From: Verrucomicrobiaceae bacterium UBA7681
GTDB lineage: Bacteria; Verrucomicrobiota; Verrucomicrobiia; Verrucomicrobiales; Verrucomicrobiaceae
Direction: 5' to 3'
DNA length: 64,000 nt
NCBI GenBank assembly: GCA_002482965.1
Contig: DLGZ01000011.1
Location: 59,874-123,873, forward strand
Shown here: positions 34,101-42,379 of the stretch, in pieces
Layout: each line of letters starts with the position of its first letter
Numbering within the stretch: the first letter of the stretch is position 1
Notes under the pieces: model-generated
What the model was told of the DNA's origin: nothing
Seen by the model: only the letters and a program-made list of their open reading frames with translations
Database searches by the model: none
Made by a program: the position numbers and the translations under genes

Positions 34101-34584
34101 GCGTGCGGCGTTTGCCATCTTCGGCAGAGGTTTGGATGAAGTCATCCTTCTCAAGTGCGCCCTGACAGAAGAACGGCGTGATGTGGCCGTCGTTCTCTGC
34201 GGTGTTGCGAAACTCGACACGCAGGCCCCAGGTCTCGATGCGTTTGCCGTCTGGCCAGACGAACTCGGCTGCGACGTAGGTGGTCACGCCTTTGTCATGG
34301 AAAAACTGCGGCTGGCCGTTCTCGGACTGCTGCTTGGTATCGAGCAGGCAGTAGCCTTTCAGGGTGCGGTCTGACTGTGCTCCGGTGGCGCTGCGGTTGA
34401 AATGGTGGCGTGCTTTTTCCGGCCCGACGAGCACCAGCATGAGCATGTCCATGAGGATGGATTTACCGGAGCCGGTGACTCCGGCGAGCACAAGATTTCC
34501 CTGCACGGGCAGGGTGTCCTGATAGCCATACCAGTTGATGGCATGAAGGCGGGAGAGGCGAATGGCGCGGCTTTTGGTGCTCAT
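31189..34584 (-). CDS. jetC: JetC, SMC/MukB-like ATPase of a type I Wadjet system
   Basis: 1,131 residues. The N-terminal ATPase head opens 'LHAINWYGYQDTLPVQGN' with Walker A 'GVTGSGKS' (35-42). Two long coiled-coil arms flank a hinge region in the middle (about 480-640). The C-terminal head half has the ABC signature 'SGGENQSPY' (1010 onward) and Walker B 'LALVPIDEAFSKL' with Asp1048-Glu1049. In Wadjet, JetABC forms an SMC-like motor that extrudes DNA loops and detects small circular plasmids. The start overlaps the jetB stop by 4 bases. The length and order match MukB-type JetC proteins. Confidence 0.95.
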   Translation of the reverse strand: MSTKSRAIRLSRLHAINWYGYQDTLPVQGNLVLAGVTGSGKSILMDMLMLVLVGPEKARHHFNRSATGAQSDRTLKGYCLLDTKQQSENGQPQFFHDKGVTTYVAAEFVWPDGKRIETWGLRVEFRNTAENDGHITPFFCQGALEKDDFIQTSAEDGKRRTLDILGFRQLVEGRNGRVFASSREYLRDMSNSAHLNFNREVLDRLLPSAMSFTNLKSFDDFCRRFVLPGEAVPVDDVVASYRDFESYENELRQLRGQLTRLQTIRQHSETRVAAQRDRDVARFLAVELNHEHVQNQVSSMEKRLAELRDSFAGDEQRLLELEEGIARCRSERERLLGLMHESSEGRLYHQLTEQGRKLESELLRLRELGTKLSDRLRKRVKDAKQWLKDVKHAPLPKPVDVHRLENAIELLEGCDEAATANALSLLRDAADQVCKNLRQAFAADAEELRRLRNERNDLDAQIATLKAGLPPIDQPLLHTLNEHLLHMQGRSAAKALRELCEVADETWREAIEVAFSEKFAIIVSEEHYPEALKHFHELKAASQGPKAAVESLIHPARMLALKAKAAKGSLAEKIETDDPVARACVDSWFGQVKCVQKLADLDKHDAAILPDGLMLREGSVLRPRRYDGVPFIGKRGLQRQQEIKQDKLKDIVASIRRLEPLETEINALITDKDIKMPDHGSLAQDLVRVESLPKLEQDHEELMKRLQDIDTGSLQELDQQAHNLLSQSDSFEKERLEIARKGIQREIEQSEKNLATRREDASKREDDLLRIKREIDISAHLERYKSWKHDMLEKYLAADVAAKEFDREFNKAALSAAQSEGDLKAAMVEFKKTFSPRFDDLPEDGRSTKDYDKLLKRIDGQGIPEFEKKAEAERKRWESLFRTQVLSRMQKALKDIDNIIFLLNKQLKRQIGNDVYHIKKEPNPEFRFYRHLIDLNSTRDPDDLFFSSLEGELRTALDHFLQTLVKQANSPEAAKLLDYRQYFDYDLLVTDVRQPDARSVSVDKQSGKMSGGENQSPYFVAILASYLHAYNRHETRWKEPSLALVPIDEAFSKLSGERIQDCLAAMQELDLQGVFSMSSGNIPFAFSLCDELIVVTKTEKREGGKTRIRNIPAVLFRDSPEGKEWMNKHGS

Positions 34585-35234
34585 GCCTCCACCTCCTCTT
34601 CCGTGCTGGAAACGACGGCTTCAATACGACTGAAGGCGTTTGCGGTTTCCGTCCACTCTGCCAGTTCGCGGAACGGAACGACGCGGCGGATGGCGGGGAG
34701 GACTTCGATGCCGGAGTCTTCGAACGGCTCTGCCAATTGGAATTTGATGAGATTGAAGCGCGAGGCTTGGCGCAGGATTTCGCGCAGGCGGCCGCGGGAA
34801 ATCTGGCCGACGGCGTCTGAGAGGAGCTGGTCTTTGAGCAGAGCATTGAGTTCTGCGACTGTGAGGAATGCCTGGGTTTCGCCTTCATCACGCCAGCGCA
34901 CATCTCCGGCATACCATAGCGCGAGCCAGATGAGGGTGGCGTCCTGGCGGAGATGCAGCACCATGGAACTGACGCGCGGAATGGCCTGCACCATGCGTTC
35001 TTCATGCAGCAGGGCGACATCGAGACCGGCGAGCGCGGCGGTTTCCCGCAGCCAGTCGAAATTTTGTCGGCACCAGTTGTACAGTGCAGTTTGGCCGCTC
35101 TCCAGACCGAGCAGGGAGCCATGCGCTAGCAGCTCCTGCAGCGCCTCGGCGAGGCGCGCGCGATCCTGATCCTGCAACCGGAGCAGCGGCTCCGGCGCGG
35201 ACAGTTCATTGAGATTGGGGTCGGCTTCGGTCAT
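34581..35234 (-). CDS. jetB: JetB, DUF4194 subunit of Wadjet (MukE-like)
   Basis: 217 residues. The helical and winged-helix pattern includes 'LARLQDQDRARLAEALQELL'-like text, 'RVSSMVLHLRQDATLIWLAL' and 'DEGETQAFLTVAELNALLKD'. 'QISRGRLREILRQASRFNLI' and a closing 'RRVVPFRELAEWTETANAF' complete the DUF4194/kleisin-associated profile. The identity rests on size, motifs and the strict order jetA-jetB-jetC-jetD. JetB bridges the kleisin-like JetA and the JetC heads. It overlaps jetA by 4 bases upstream and jetC by 4 bases downstream. Confidence 0.93.
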   Translation of the reverse strand: MTEADPNLNELSAPEPLLRLQDQDRARLAEALQELLAHGSLLGLESGQTALYNWCRQNFDWLRETAALAGLDVALLHEERMVQAIPRVSSMVLHLRQDATLIWLALWYAGDVRWRDEGETQAFLTVAELNALLKDQLLSDAVGQISRGRLREILRQASRFNLIKFQLAEPFEDSGIEVLPAIRRVVPFRELAEWTETANAFSRIEAVVSSTEEEVEA

Positions 35235-36688
35235 TTCTTGATAAGGTCAAAGTGCTCCACGCGGGCACCGGGAAGGGTGTCGAGCGCGATCTCGTTTGCG
35301 TCAGCGCGACTGCGGGTGGATTCCAGCTTGTAGGCGGCTTCATTCGACTCCGCATGGAGCATGAGGGCGATGAGTTCGGTCAGGTCGGCTTCGGAGGTGA
35401 CGGGTAGATCGGCACTGGAGATGCGCGCGCCTTTTTCACCGGGCAGGCGCTTCACAAATTCATTCGCACGCCGTACGGAAAGTGAGTCACGGAGAGCGCG
35501 CTCCATGCCACGCAGGCCTTCATCGCGCTCGGCTTCGGTGACTTCGTCATCCAGGGCGGCCTGTTCGCCTGCGACGCGGCGTGTCACAGGTGCATAAAGG
35601 CTGTCGAGTCCTGCGGGCATGCGGGTTTCTGGCAGGCGCAGGGCGGGCAGTTCCGGCAGTTCCCACGTACTGGAAAGGCGCTTTCCGGCGAGCATCTCGT
35701 TCGCCTTCATGAAGAAGTCGCGGACCTCGCTGCGTCGCTCGCCGGTGACGTCCTGAAGGTAGCGGAAACGTGAGAGCGAACGGCGCGTGAAGTCGGCAGT
35801 GCGGCGGTCGATTTCGTCTGCCATCGGCTGCACGAGATCGAGCAGGTGGGCGAGCTCATCCAGACGCTGACGGACGCGGGCGCGGGCCGTTTCAGCGCTG
35901 AGGGTGGAGTCACGGCGCAGTAGCTCTGTCTGCATCTCCGCCATGGCGGTGGAGTCATCCTGCAGGCGTTCGCCAATGCGCCGCACGGCCTCGGGAAGGA
36001 GGGCTGGCAGGCGGGCGCGGATGAGCTCGGCATAGGCACCGTGGGCGATCTGCTCCGCATAATCCTCAAACACGAGCGCGAGATTGCCTCGGAGGGTGTT
36101 TTCCTCCAATTGCCGCCGGGTGAGGCGCTGCACGGATTTCTGCATGGTGCGCAGTTCGCCGAGGCCCTGACGGGTGTTGGAGAGGCATACATCCACGGTT
36201 TGCAACGGTTGCTCGATCAGCATGGGCTCGTTTGCCAGCATGGCGCAGACGGCGGTGAGCTTGTCGGTGAAAACGGCGGCTTCCGGGTGGGCGATCTGCC
36301 GCAGGGCGGCGATCAGAGTGGAGCCATGCGCATCGAAATAGAGCCGCCGCCGCCAGTCCTTGCGGGGTGGTTCTTCCAGCCAGCGGCAGCGGGAGAGATG
36401 GTCCAGCACCCGGCGTGAGGTTTCACGCGGAGGCAGAGCGCCTGCGATGAGTTCGCCTTCGGCTTGAAATTCGTCCCCTTCGGGCTGGAATTCGGGATGC
36501 TTGGCGAGCACTTCGGCGATGATTTCAATGGCGTCATCGCGTTCCAGGCCGTCCGGCTGCTCGGTACACTCGCGGTCCAGCGCATCCAGCACATCGACGT
36601 ACGTCGGCGCGTTTTTCCCTGCCAGCACGCGGAAGAACGCGGGATCGCGCACTTCGCGGTAGAGGCTGGAGGAGAGGAGGTCGGGCAT
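35231..36688 (-). CDS. jetA: JetA, DUF3375 kleisin-like subunit of Wadjet (MukF-like)
   Basis: 485 residues from ATG 36688. A GTG at 36715 would add nine residues. The N-terminal winged-helix region is 'YREVRDPAFFRVLAGKNAP', and a central helical region follows ('RRILDHLSRCRWLEEPP'-like text, then 'IAHPEAAVFTDKLTAVCAML'). A linker and the C-terminal winged helix ('ALMLHAESNEAAYKLEST') close the protein. The profile is that of DUF3375. It is the first gene of the jetABCD-NYN run. The 162-base gap to the divergent gene at 36851 should hold the Wadjet promoter, and no repressor gene was recognised beside it. Confidence 0.93.
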   Translation of the reverse strand: MPDLLSSSLYREVRDPAFFRVLAGKNAPTYVDVLDALDRECTEQPDGLERDDAIEIIAEVLAKHPEFQPEGDEFQAEGELIAGALPPRETSRRVLDHLSRCRWLEEPPRKDWRRRLYFDAHGSTLIAALRQIAHPEAAVFTDKLTAVCAMLANEPMLIEQPLQTVDVCLSNTRQGLGELRTMQKSVQRLTRRQLEENTLRGNLALVFEDYAEQIAHGAYAELIRARLPALLPEAVRRIGERLQDDSTAMAEMQTELLRRDSTLSAETARARVRQRLDELAHLLDLVQPMADEIDRRTADFTRRSLSRFRYLQDVTGERRSEVRDFFMKANEMLAGKRLSSTWELPELPALRLPETRMPAGLDSLYAPVTRRVAGEQAALDDEVTEAERDEGLRGMERALRDSLSVRRANEFVKRLPGEKGARISSADLPVTSEADLTELIALMLHAESNEAAYKLESTRSRADANEIALDTLPGARVEHFDLIKK

Positions 36689-36850
36689 GAGCCGCCCACC
36701 ATGGGGAGAGTTCACGGCGAGGCAACTGCCCGTCGAACTCCGCTATGGGCATGGACGATCCCGCCCTGCGGGCTGCGGCGCGCAAGACAGGCACCCTGGG
36801 AGGCGTTTTCCCGTGCTGCTCTTATTGTCAAAACGCCCAACGCCAACCCC

Positions 36851-39800
36851 ATGAAGACACGTCTCCTCATTCCTGTACTCTTCCTCGCCGCCGCCGTGCA
36901 TGCCGCACCGCCGAAGAAGGAGGAGGGCATTGATCCGAACAAGCCGGTCTCGTTCTACAAGCACATCCGCCCGATCTTCCAAGCGCAGTGCAATGGCTGC
37001 CACCAGCCCGCGAAGAAGAAGGGCGAGTATATCATGACGGAGTTCGTGTCGCTGCTCAAAGGTGGCGAGGAGGGCCATGCGGTGGTGCCGGGCAAGGTGG
37101 CGGAGTCTAATTTGCTGAAGCTGATCAAGCCGGACGAGAAGGGCAAGGTGGAGATGCCGCAGAAGGCGGAGCCGCTGCATGAGACTCAAATTGCCCTGAT
37201 TGAACGCTGGATCGCTGAAGGTGCGAAGGATGACACGCCGGCGTCTGCCAAGGCGCAATATGACATGGCGCACCCCCCGGTCTATGTGAAGGCTCCGGCC
37301 ATCACCTCCATCGATTATTCGCCGGACGGCAGCATGATCGCGGTGGCGGGTTATCATGAAGTTTTGATTCATAAGGCAGACGGCAGCGGCATCGTGGCGC
37401 GTCTTGTCGGTCTGGCGGAGCGCATTCAGAAGCTTGTCTGGTCGCCTGATGGGAAGAAGATCGCGCTAACTGGCGGCAGCCCGGCGCGCATGGGCGAAAT
37501 TCAGATCTGGGATGTGGCGGCGAAGAAGCTGGAGCTCTCCAAGTCGCTGACCTTTGACACGCTGTATGGCGCGAGCTGGTCGCCGGATGGCAAATTTCTA
37601 GCGTTTGGCTGTGGTGACAATGCAGTGCGTGCCATCGATGTCGCCACGGGCAAGGAGACGCTCTTCATGGGCGGGCACAGCGACTGGGTGCTCGACACGG
37701 TGTGGGGAGTGGATGGCAAGCACGTCGTCTCCTGCGGACGTGACATGAGTGTGAAGCTGACCGAAGTCGCTACGCAGCGCTTTGTTGATAACGTGACTTC
37801 CATCACCCCGGGCGCGCTCAAAGGCGGTGTGCAGGTGCTGACGCGGCACCCTCTGCGCAATGAAGTGCTCATTGGCGGCACGGACGGTGTACCTGCGATC
37901 TACCGCATGGAGCGCATGACGAAGCGCGTCATTGGTGACAATGCCAATCTCATTCGCAAATTCCCCGCGATGCAGGGGCGCATTTTTGGCGTCGACTTCG
38001 CGCCGGATGGCAAGCGCATCGCGGCTGGCACCTCGAATGAAGGTGTGGGCGCGGTGAACATTTACGCCAGTGATTATGATAGCACCATGCCCGAAGGCGT
38101 GAAGAAGATCGTCGAAACAGTGAGTGGCAAGGGGCCGGAACTGGATGAGTGGGTCACCAAAGGCGTCAAGCTGCTCAGCAGCACGGCGATTCCGTGCGGC
38201 ATCTTCAGCGTCACCTTCAGCCCGGATGGCAAAAACGTCGCGGTTGCAGGTCAGGACGGGCAGATCCGCCTCATTGATGCGGCCACGGGAGCCATCGCCA
38301 AGGAGTTTGTCTCAGTGCCGCTGGAGAAGGAAAAAATACTCGCCGCCTCAGACGTGCTCGTGGACGACAGCGTGCGTGTGGCGATCGAAAAAGATAACAA
38401 GATCGAAACCCTGCACGCCGGGCCGACGGTTGCCTCCATTGATGTCGAACCGACCACGATCAAGATCGGCAAGCCTACCGAATACGCGCAGCTTCTCGTC
38501 ACCGCCCGCATGAGCGACGGAACGCGTGCCGACGTGACGCGCATGGCCAAGATCACCTCTGAAAATGCTGATGTCGTGGATGTGAATGCGCGCGGCATGG
38601 TGCGTCCGGACAAGGATGGTGCCACCAGCGTGAAGGTTTCTTTCCTTGGCAAGACTGCGAACATTCCGGTGAACGTAAGCGGCATGAGCGTCGCCCTCCA
38701 TCCCGATTACGTGCGCGATGTGATGCCCATCATGTCGAAGCTTGGTTGCAATCAAGGCACCTGCCATGGCGCGAAGGAAGGGAAGGCGGGCTTCAAGCTT
38801 TCGCTGCGTGGTTATGACCCCGTTTATGATGTGCTCGCTTTTGCTGATGATCTTTCCAGCCGCCGCGCGAACGTGGCGTCGCCGGAGCATTCGCTCATGC
38901 TTCTCAAAGCCAGCGGCAGCGTGCCGCATGAGGGCGGCCAGCTCACCGTGCCGGGAGAGCTTTACTATGAGTCGCTCAAAGCGTGGATCGGCCAGGGTGC
39001 GAAGCTGGACATGAAGACGCCGCGCGTTACTAGCATCGAGCTGTCGCCAAAAAATCCGGTCATCGAGCGGGTTGGAGGCCGCCAGCAGCTTCGCGTCATC
39101 GCGCGGTATGCGGATGGCTATGTCAAAGATGTTACGGCTGAGTCCTTCCTCGACAGCGGCAATGGAGATGTGATCGAAGCCGACAAGAAAGGTCTCATGA
39201 CGAGCCTGCGTCGCGGTGAGGCACCGATCCTTGCGCGCTTTGAAGGTTCCTATGCTGCCACCACCATCACGGTGATGGGAGACCGCACGGGCTTCGCCTG
39301 GAAAGAGCCGGAGAAGTGGAACAAGATCGACGAACTCGTGGCACAGAAATGGCAGCGCATGAAGATTGAGCCGAGCGGCCTGTGCAACGACGAGGACTTT
39401 TTCCGCCGCATTCATCTCGATCTCACCGGCCTGCCGCCGAAGCCCGAGGAGGTGAACGCCTTCCTGGCTGACAAGCGTGACACCCGCACCAAGCGCAGCG
39501 AGGTGGTGGACAAGCTCATCGGCAATCCTGATTTCGTCGAACATTGGGCCAACAAGTGGGCCGACATGCTGCAGGTGAACGCGAAATTCCTCGGTGCCGA
39601 AGGTGCCGGCGGCCTGCGCACCTGGATCAAGCAGCAGGTGGCAGACAACACGCCGTATGACCGCTTCGCGTATCGCATCATCACCGCCACAGGCTCGAAC
39701 AAGGAAAATCCGCCCGCCGCTTACTTCAAGACCGTGCGCACCGCTGAAGACATCAGCGAAAACACCACGCACTTGTTCCTTGCGACCCGCTTCAACTGCA

Positions 39801-41950
39801 ACAAGTGCCATGACCATCCCTTTGAGCGCTGGACGATGGATCAGTATTATGAAACCGCGTCTTACTTCGCGCAGATCGATCTTAAGGGTGATCCTGCTGC
39901 CAAGGGCCAGACCATCGGCGGCAGTGCTGTGGAAGGCGCGAAGCCGCTGTTTGAAATCGTCTCTGACAAAAAAGACGGCGATGTACTGCACCTGCGCACC
40001 AACAAGCCGGTCGCGCCGCAGGTGCCGTATGAGAACGAACTGGTGAGCAAGACGGCAAGCACCCGCCGTGAGCAGTTTGCCACCTGGATGACGAGCCCGC
40101 AGAATGATTACTTCGCCATGAGCTATGCCAACCGCATCTGGGGCTACCTCACCGGCACCGGCGTCATTGAGCCGCTGGATGACATCCGCGCAGGCAATCC
40201 GCCGAGCAATCCCGAACTGCTGCAATACCTGACGAACGAATTTGTGCAGAGCGGCTTCAACGTGCGGCACCTGATGAAGATCATCGCCAACAGCCGCACC
40301 TACAACCTGAGCCTTGGCACCAACAAATGGAACGAGGATGACAAGACCAACTACAGCCACGCCAAGGCGCGCCGCCTGCCTGCTGAGGTGTTGTTTGACT
40401 CCGTCTTTGCCGTGACCGGCAGCATGCCGAACATTCCTGGCATGCCCAAGGGCACCCGCGCCGCCGCACTGGCAGACGGCCAGGTCAAGCTGCAGGACGG
40501 CTTCCTCGCCAACTTCGGCAAACCCGCACGCGAATCTGTCTGCGAGTGCGAACGCAGCAATGAGGTGAACCTCGGTCCTGTCATGGCCCTCATGAGTGGT
40601 CCGACTGTGGGCGATGCGATCAGCGATCCCGGCAACGCCATTGCCAAGCTCACGAGCGAGATCAAAGACGACCGCCAGCTCGTGGATGCCATCTTCCTCC
40701 GTATCCTCAACAGCCATGCGAGCGAGAAGGAAATTGACGCCGCCCTGGCCTCGATGCAGGAGCTGGATCCTGAGAACAAAGCGCTCGCCGCCACACTTCA
40801 GGTCAAGGAGGCGGAGCAGAAGCCTTTGATCGACAAAGCCGAGCAGGAGCGCTTGGCCGCCATCGACGCAGCGAAGAAGGAACTCGAAGCCTACAAGGTT
40901 AAGGTCGCCCCCGAGAACGCCAAAAAGGAAGCAGCGCGCAAGGCCGCCACCATTGCCGCTGAAGCCAAGGTGAAGACCGTGCAGGACACTGCTGCTGCGA
41001 ACCAGCCTGCGTGGGAAAACTACCTCGATCTCACCACGGAATGGCAGCCGTTTGACAACATCAAGGTGCAGCGTGCCGCGGGCGTGGAGAAACTCGAAGT
41101 GCAGCCGGATGGCAGCCTCTTTGCCACCGCGCTGCCCGTAGGCCGTGAAACCGCCGGTAACTACATGCTCATTGGTAAAACGACGCTCACCAACATCACC
41201 GCGATCAAGCTGGAGATGCTTCCTGACGACCGCCTGCCCAGCAACGGTCCTGGTCTTGCTCCCGATGGCAATTTCGTGCTCGGTGAAATCACTGTCCGCA
41301 CGGACCCCATGGACGCCAAGCGCAGCAAGCGCGGTGGTGAAGAGCAGCTGCTGAAGAATCCGAAGGCCGATTTTGAGCAGACCAACTTTGTCGTGACCGA
41401 GGCTCTCAAGAAAGGTAATCGTGACCGCGGGTGGGCTGTGAGCCCTCAGGGTGGTTTCCGCCATGAGGCCACCTTTGAATTCGCCAAACCTGTGGCAAAT
41501 GACGGCGGTTCTCAGTTCACCATCGTGATGACCTCCAACTTCCAGAACGGCAAATACAATGCGGGCCGTTTCCGTCTGTGGGTCACCACCAGCCCGAACG
41601 TACGCTTTGGCGTTCCTGCGGCCGTCGCTGCAGCGCTGAAGGCACCGAAGCGCACGCCTGAGCAGAGTGCGCTGCTCACCCAGCACTTCCTCAATCAGTT
41701 CAAGGACTACCAGACGCAGAAGAAGGTTCTCGCGAATGCTCGCAAGCCGCTGCCCATCGATGTTCAGCTTGTGGCGCTGGAAGCCAAGCACACCGACACG
41801 CAGAAGCCGATCTCGCTTGATCCCAAGCTGGTCCAGCTCCGCCGCGACGCTGGTCTGAGCCAGACACAGCTCGGCAATAAGCGGCTTACGGCTGCGCAGG
41901 ATCTGGCCTGGGCCTTGATCAACTCACCGGCGTTCTTGTTTAATCACTAA
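36851..41950 (+). CDS. Giant secreted multidomain protein: PSCyt1 cytochrome, WD40, Ig-like, DUF1549, DUF1553
   Basis: 1,699 residues from ATG 36851, with a signal peptide ('LLIPVLFLAAAVHA'). Domains in order start with a PSCyt1 c-type cytochrome (haem motif CNGCH, 47-51), then a WD40-like propeller (about 140-470; 'SPDGKFLAFGCGDNAVRAID'). A Big2-type Ig segment runs from about 550 to 620. A CX4CH motif ('CNQGTCHG', 633-639) starts the second cytochrome-like domain, and another Ig segment follows (about 720-800). DUF1549/PSCyt2 has haem motif CNKCH (983-987), and DUF1553 follows ('ANRIWGYLTGTGVIEPLDD', 'CECERSNEVN'). A charged coiled coil ('KKELEAYKVKVAPENAKKE') and a beta-rich C-terminal domain end it. 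The family is typical of Planctomycetes and Verrucomicrobia. Its function is unknown; extracytoplasmic electron transfer or polymer binding is proposed. It is a longer paralogue of 3119-5338. Confidence 0.92.
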   Translation: MKTRLLIPVLFLAAAVHAAPPKKEEGIDPNKPVSFYKHIRPIFQAQCNGCHQPAKKKGEYIMTEFVSLLKGGEEGHAVVPGKVAESNLLKLIKPDEKGKVEMPQKAEPLHETQIALIERWIAEGAKDDTPASAKAQYDMAHPPVYVKAPAITSIDYSPDGSMIAVAGYHEVLIHKADGSGIVARLVGLAERIQKLVWSPDGKKIALTGGSPARMGEIQIWDVAAKKLELSKSLTFDTLYGASWSPDGKFLAFGCGDNAVRAIDVATGKETLFMGGHSDWVLDTVWGVDGKHVVSCGRDMSVKLTEVATQRFVDNVTSITPGALKGGVQVLTRHPLRNEVLIGGTDGVPAIYRMERMTKRVIGDNANLIRKFPAMQGRIFGVDFAPDGKRIAAGTSNEGVGAVNIYASDYDSTMPEGVKKIVETVSGKGPELDEWVTKGVKLLSSTAIPCGIFSVTFSPDGKNVAVAGQDGQIRLIDAATGAIAKEFVSVPLEKEKILAASDVLVDDSVRVAIEKDNKIETLHAGPTVASIDVEPTTIKIGKPTEYAQLLVTARMSDGTRADVTRMAKITSENADVVDVNARGMVRPDKDGATSVKVSFLGKTANIPVNVSGMSVALHPDYVRDVMPIMSKLGCNQGTCHGAKEGKAGFKLSLRGYDPVYDVLAFADDLSSRRANVASPEHSLMLLKASGSVPHEGGQLTVPGELYYESLKAWIGQGAKLDMKTPRVTSIELSPKNPVIERVGGRQQLRVIARYADGYVKDVTAESFLDSGNGDVIEADKKGLMTSLRRGEAPILARFEGSYAATTITVMGDRTGFAWKEPEKWNKIDELVAQKWQRMKIEPSGLCNDEDFFRRIHLDLTGLPPKPEEVNAFLADKRDTRTKRSEVVDKLIGNPDFVEHWANKWADMLQVNAKFLGAEGAGGLRTWIKQQVADNTPYDRFAYRIITATGSNKENPPAAYFKTVRTAEDISENTTHLFLATRFNCNKCHDHPFERWTMDQYYETASYFAQIDLKGDPAAKGQTIGGSAVEGAKPLFEIVSDKKDGDVLHLRTNKPVAPQVPYENELVSKTASTRREQFATWMTSPQNDYFAMSYANRIWGYLTGTGVIEPLDDIRAGNPPSNPELLQYLTNEFVQSGFNVRHLMKIIANSRTYNLSLGTNKWNEDDKTNYSHAKARRLPAEVLFDSVFAVTGSMPNIPGMPKGTRAAALADGQVKLQDGFLANFGKPARESVCECERSNEVNLGPVMALMSGPTVGDAISDPGNAIAKLTSEIKDDRQLVDAIFLRILNSHASEKEIDAALASMQELDPENKALAATLQVKEAEQKPLIDKAEQERLAAIDAAKKELEAYKVKVAPENAKKEAARKAATIAAEAKVKTVQDTAAANQPAWENYLDLTTEWQPFDNIKVQRAAGVEKLEVQPDGSLFATALPVGRETAGNYMLIGKTTLTNITAIKLEMLPDDRLPSNGPGLAPDGNFVLGEITVRTDPMDAKRSKRGGEEQLLKNPKADFEQTNFVVTEALKKGNRDRGWAVSPQGGFRHEATFEFAKPVANDGGSQFTIVMTSNFQNGKYNAGRFRLWVTTSPNVRFGVPAAVAAALKAPKRTPEQSALLTQHFLNQFKDYQTQKKVLANARKPLPIDVQLVALEAKHTDTQKPISLDPKLVQLRRDAGLSQTQLGNKRLTAAQDLAWALINSPAFLFNH

Positions 41951-41961
41951 AGCGCGCTCTT

Positions 41962-41997
41962 AAAGCAGCCCAGTTGCGCCGCAACTGGGCTGGCTTT
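41962..41997 (+). terminator. Rho-independent-type terminator after the giant cytochrome gene
   Basis: Twelve bases after the stop, AAAGC plus AGCCCAGTTGC (41962-41977) pair with GCAACTGGGCT (41981-41991) and GCTTT (41993-41997). The stem is 16 bp with a single bulged G and a 3-base loop, ending in TTT. This is a strong stem-loop although the U-run is short. Confidence 0.75.
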
Positions 41998-42000
41998 CAA

Positions 42001-42379
42001 GAGTTCAGCGTCAACATTCGCGCGACAGCATCGTGGAATGCTGAGTCGTCGATGCGAGGCTTACGACGTTGCCGCGTAGCGTTCCCCCTGATTGACTCCA
42101 TGCTTCGTGCATCGTAGTTTCGCATCAAGGTGAGTTCCGAAAACAAACAGCTTCAAGCCACCAAGGTGCCGAAGGCCATTCGCTTGAAGCCTTCCATCAC
42201 CGATTACGCAACCTTTGCGGCCATGACGGACAAAGTCCTTGGAGTGACCGCTCCAAACGGGCTAAGGACGAAGCCCAACGAGCGCATGCTAGGGCTCACT
42301 AACTCGAAATCCTGAGAGAGTGGATTTTTCCTTCAATGATGTTGGCCGTATGGTGAAGTTTACCGAACTCTATTGAATC
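42001..42379. other. Intergenic region without a convincing gene
   Basis: About 380 bases between the terminator and the lipase-like gene. Two small frames exist: plus 42130-42315 (GTG start, 61 residues, Lys/Thr/Asn-rich, listed separately) and minus 41997-42125 (ATG, 42 residues, with 'RKPRIDDSAFHDAVARML'). Neither has a recognisable family. The segment may be a decayed gene pair. Confidence 0.4.
42130..42315 (+). CDS. Doubtful small hypothetical ORF
   Basis: 61 residues from a GTG, ending 64 bases before the lipase-like gene. The composition is Lys/Thr/Asn-rich ('VPKAIRLKPSITDYATFAAM', 'RTKPNERMLGLTNSKS'). No family, signal peptide or clear ribosome-binding site was seen, so this is listed only because it is the best plus-strand frame in the gap. 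Confidence 0.2.
   Translation: MSSENKQLQATKVPKAIRLKPSITDYATFAAMTDKVLGVTAPNGLRTKPNERMLGLTNSKS

Noticed and set aside
36464..36850. Upstream extension of the giant cytochrome gene
   Set aside because: It would bury the signal peptide and lies antisense to jetA; ATG 36851 gives the signal peptide.
38348..41791. Long minus-strand open frame of 1,147 codons
   Set aside because: Antisense shadow of the giant cytochrome gene; composition is His/Arg/Leu-rich with no domain, and the plus-strand gene has clear haem motifs and a signal peptide.
41997..42125. 42-residue minus-strand frame in the intergenic gap
   Set aside because: Overlaps the terminator, with no family, signal or conserved neighbour; noted only in the region entry.
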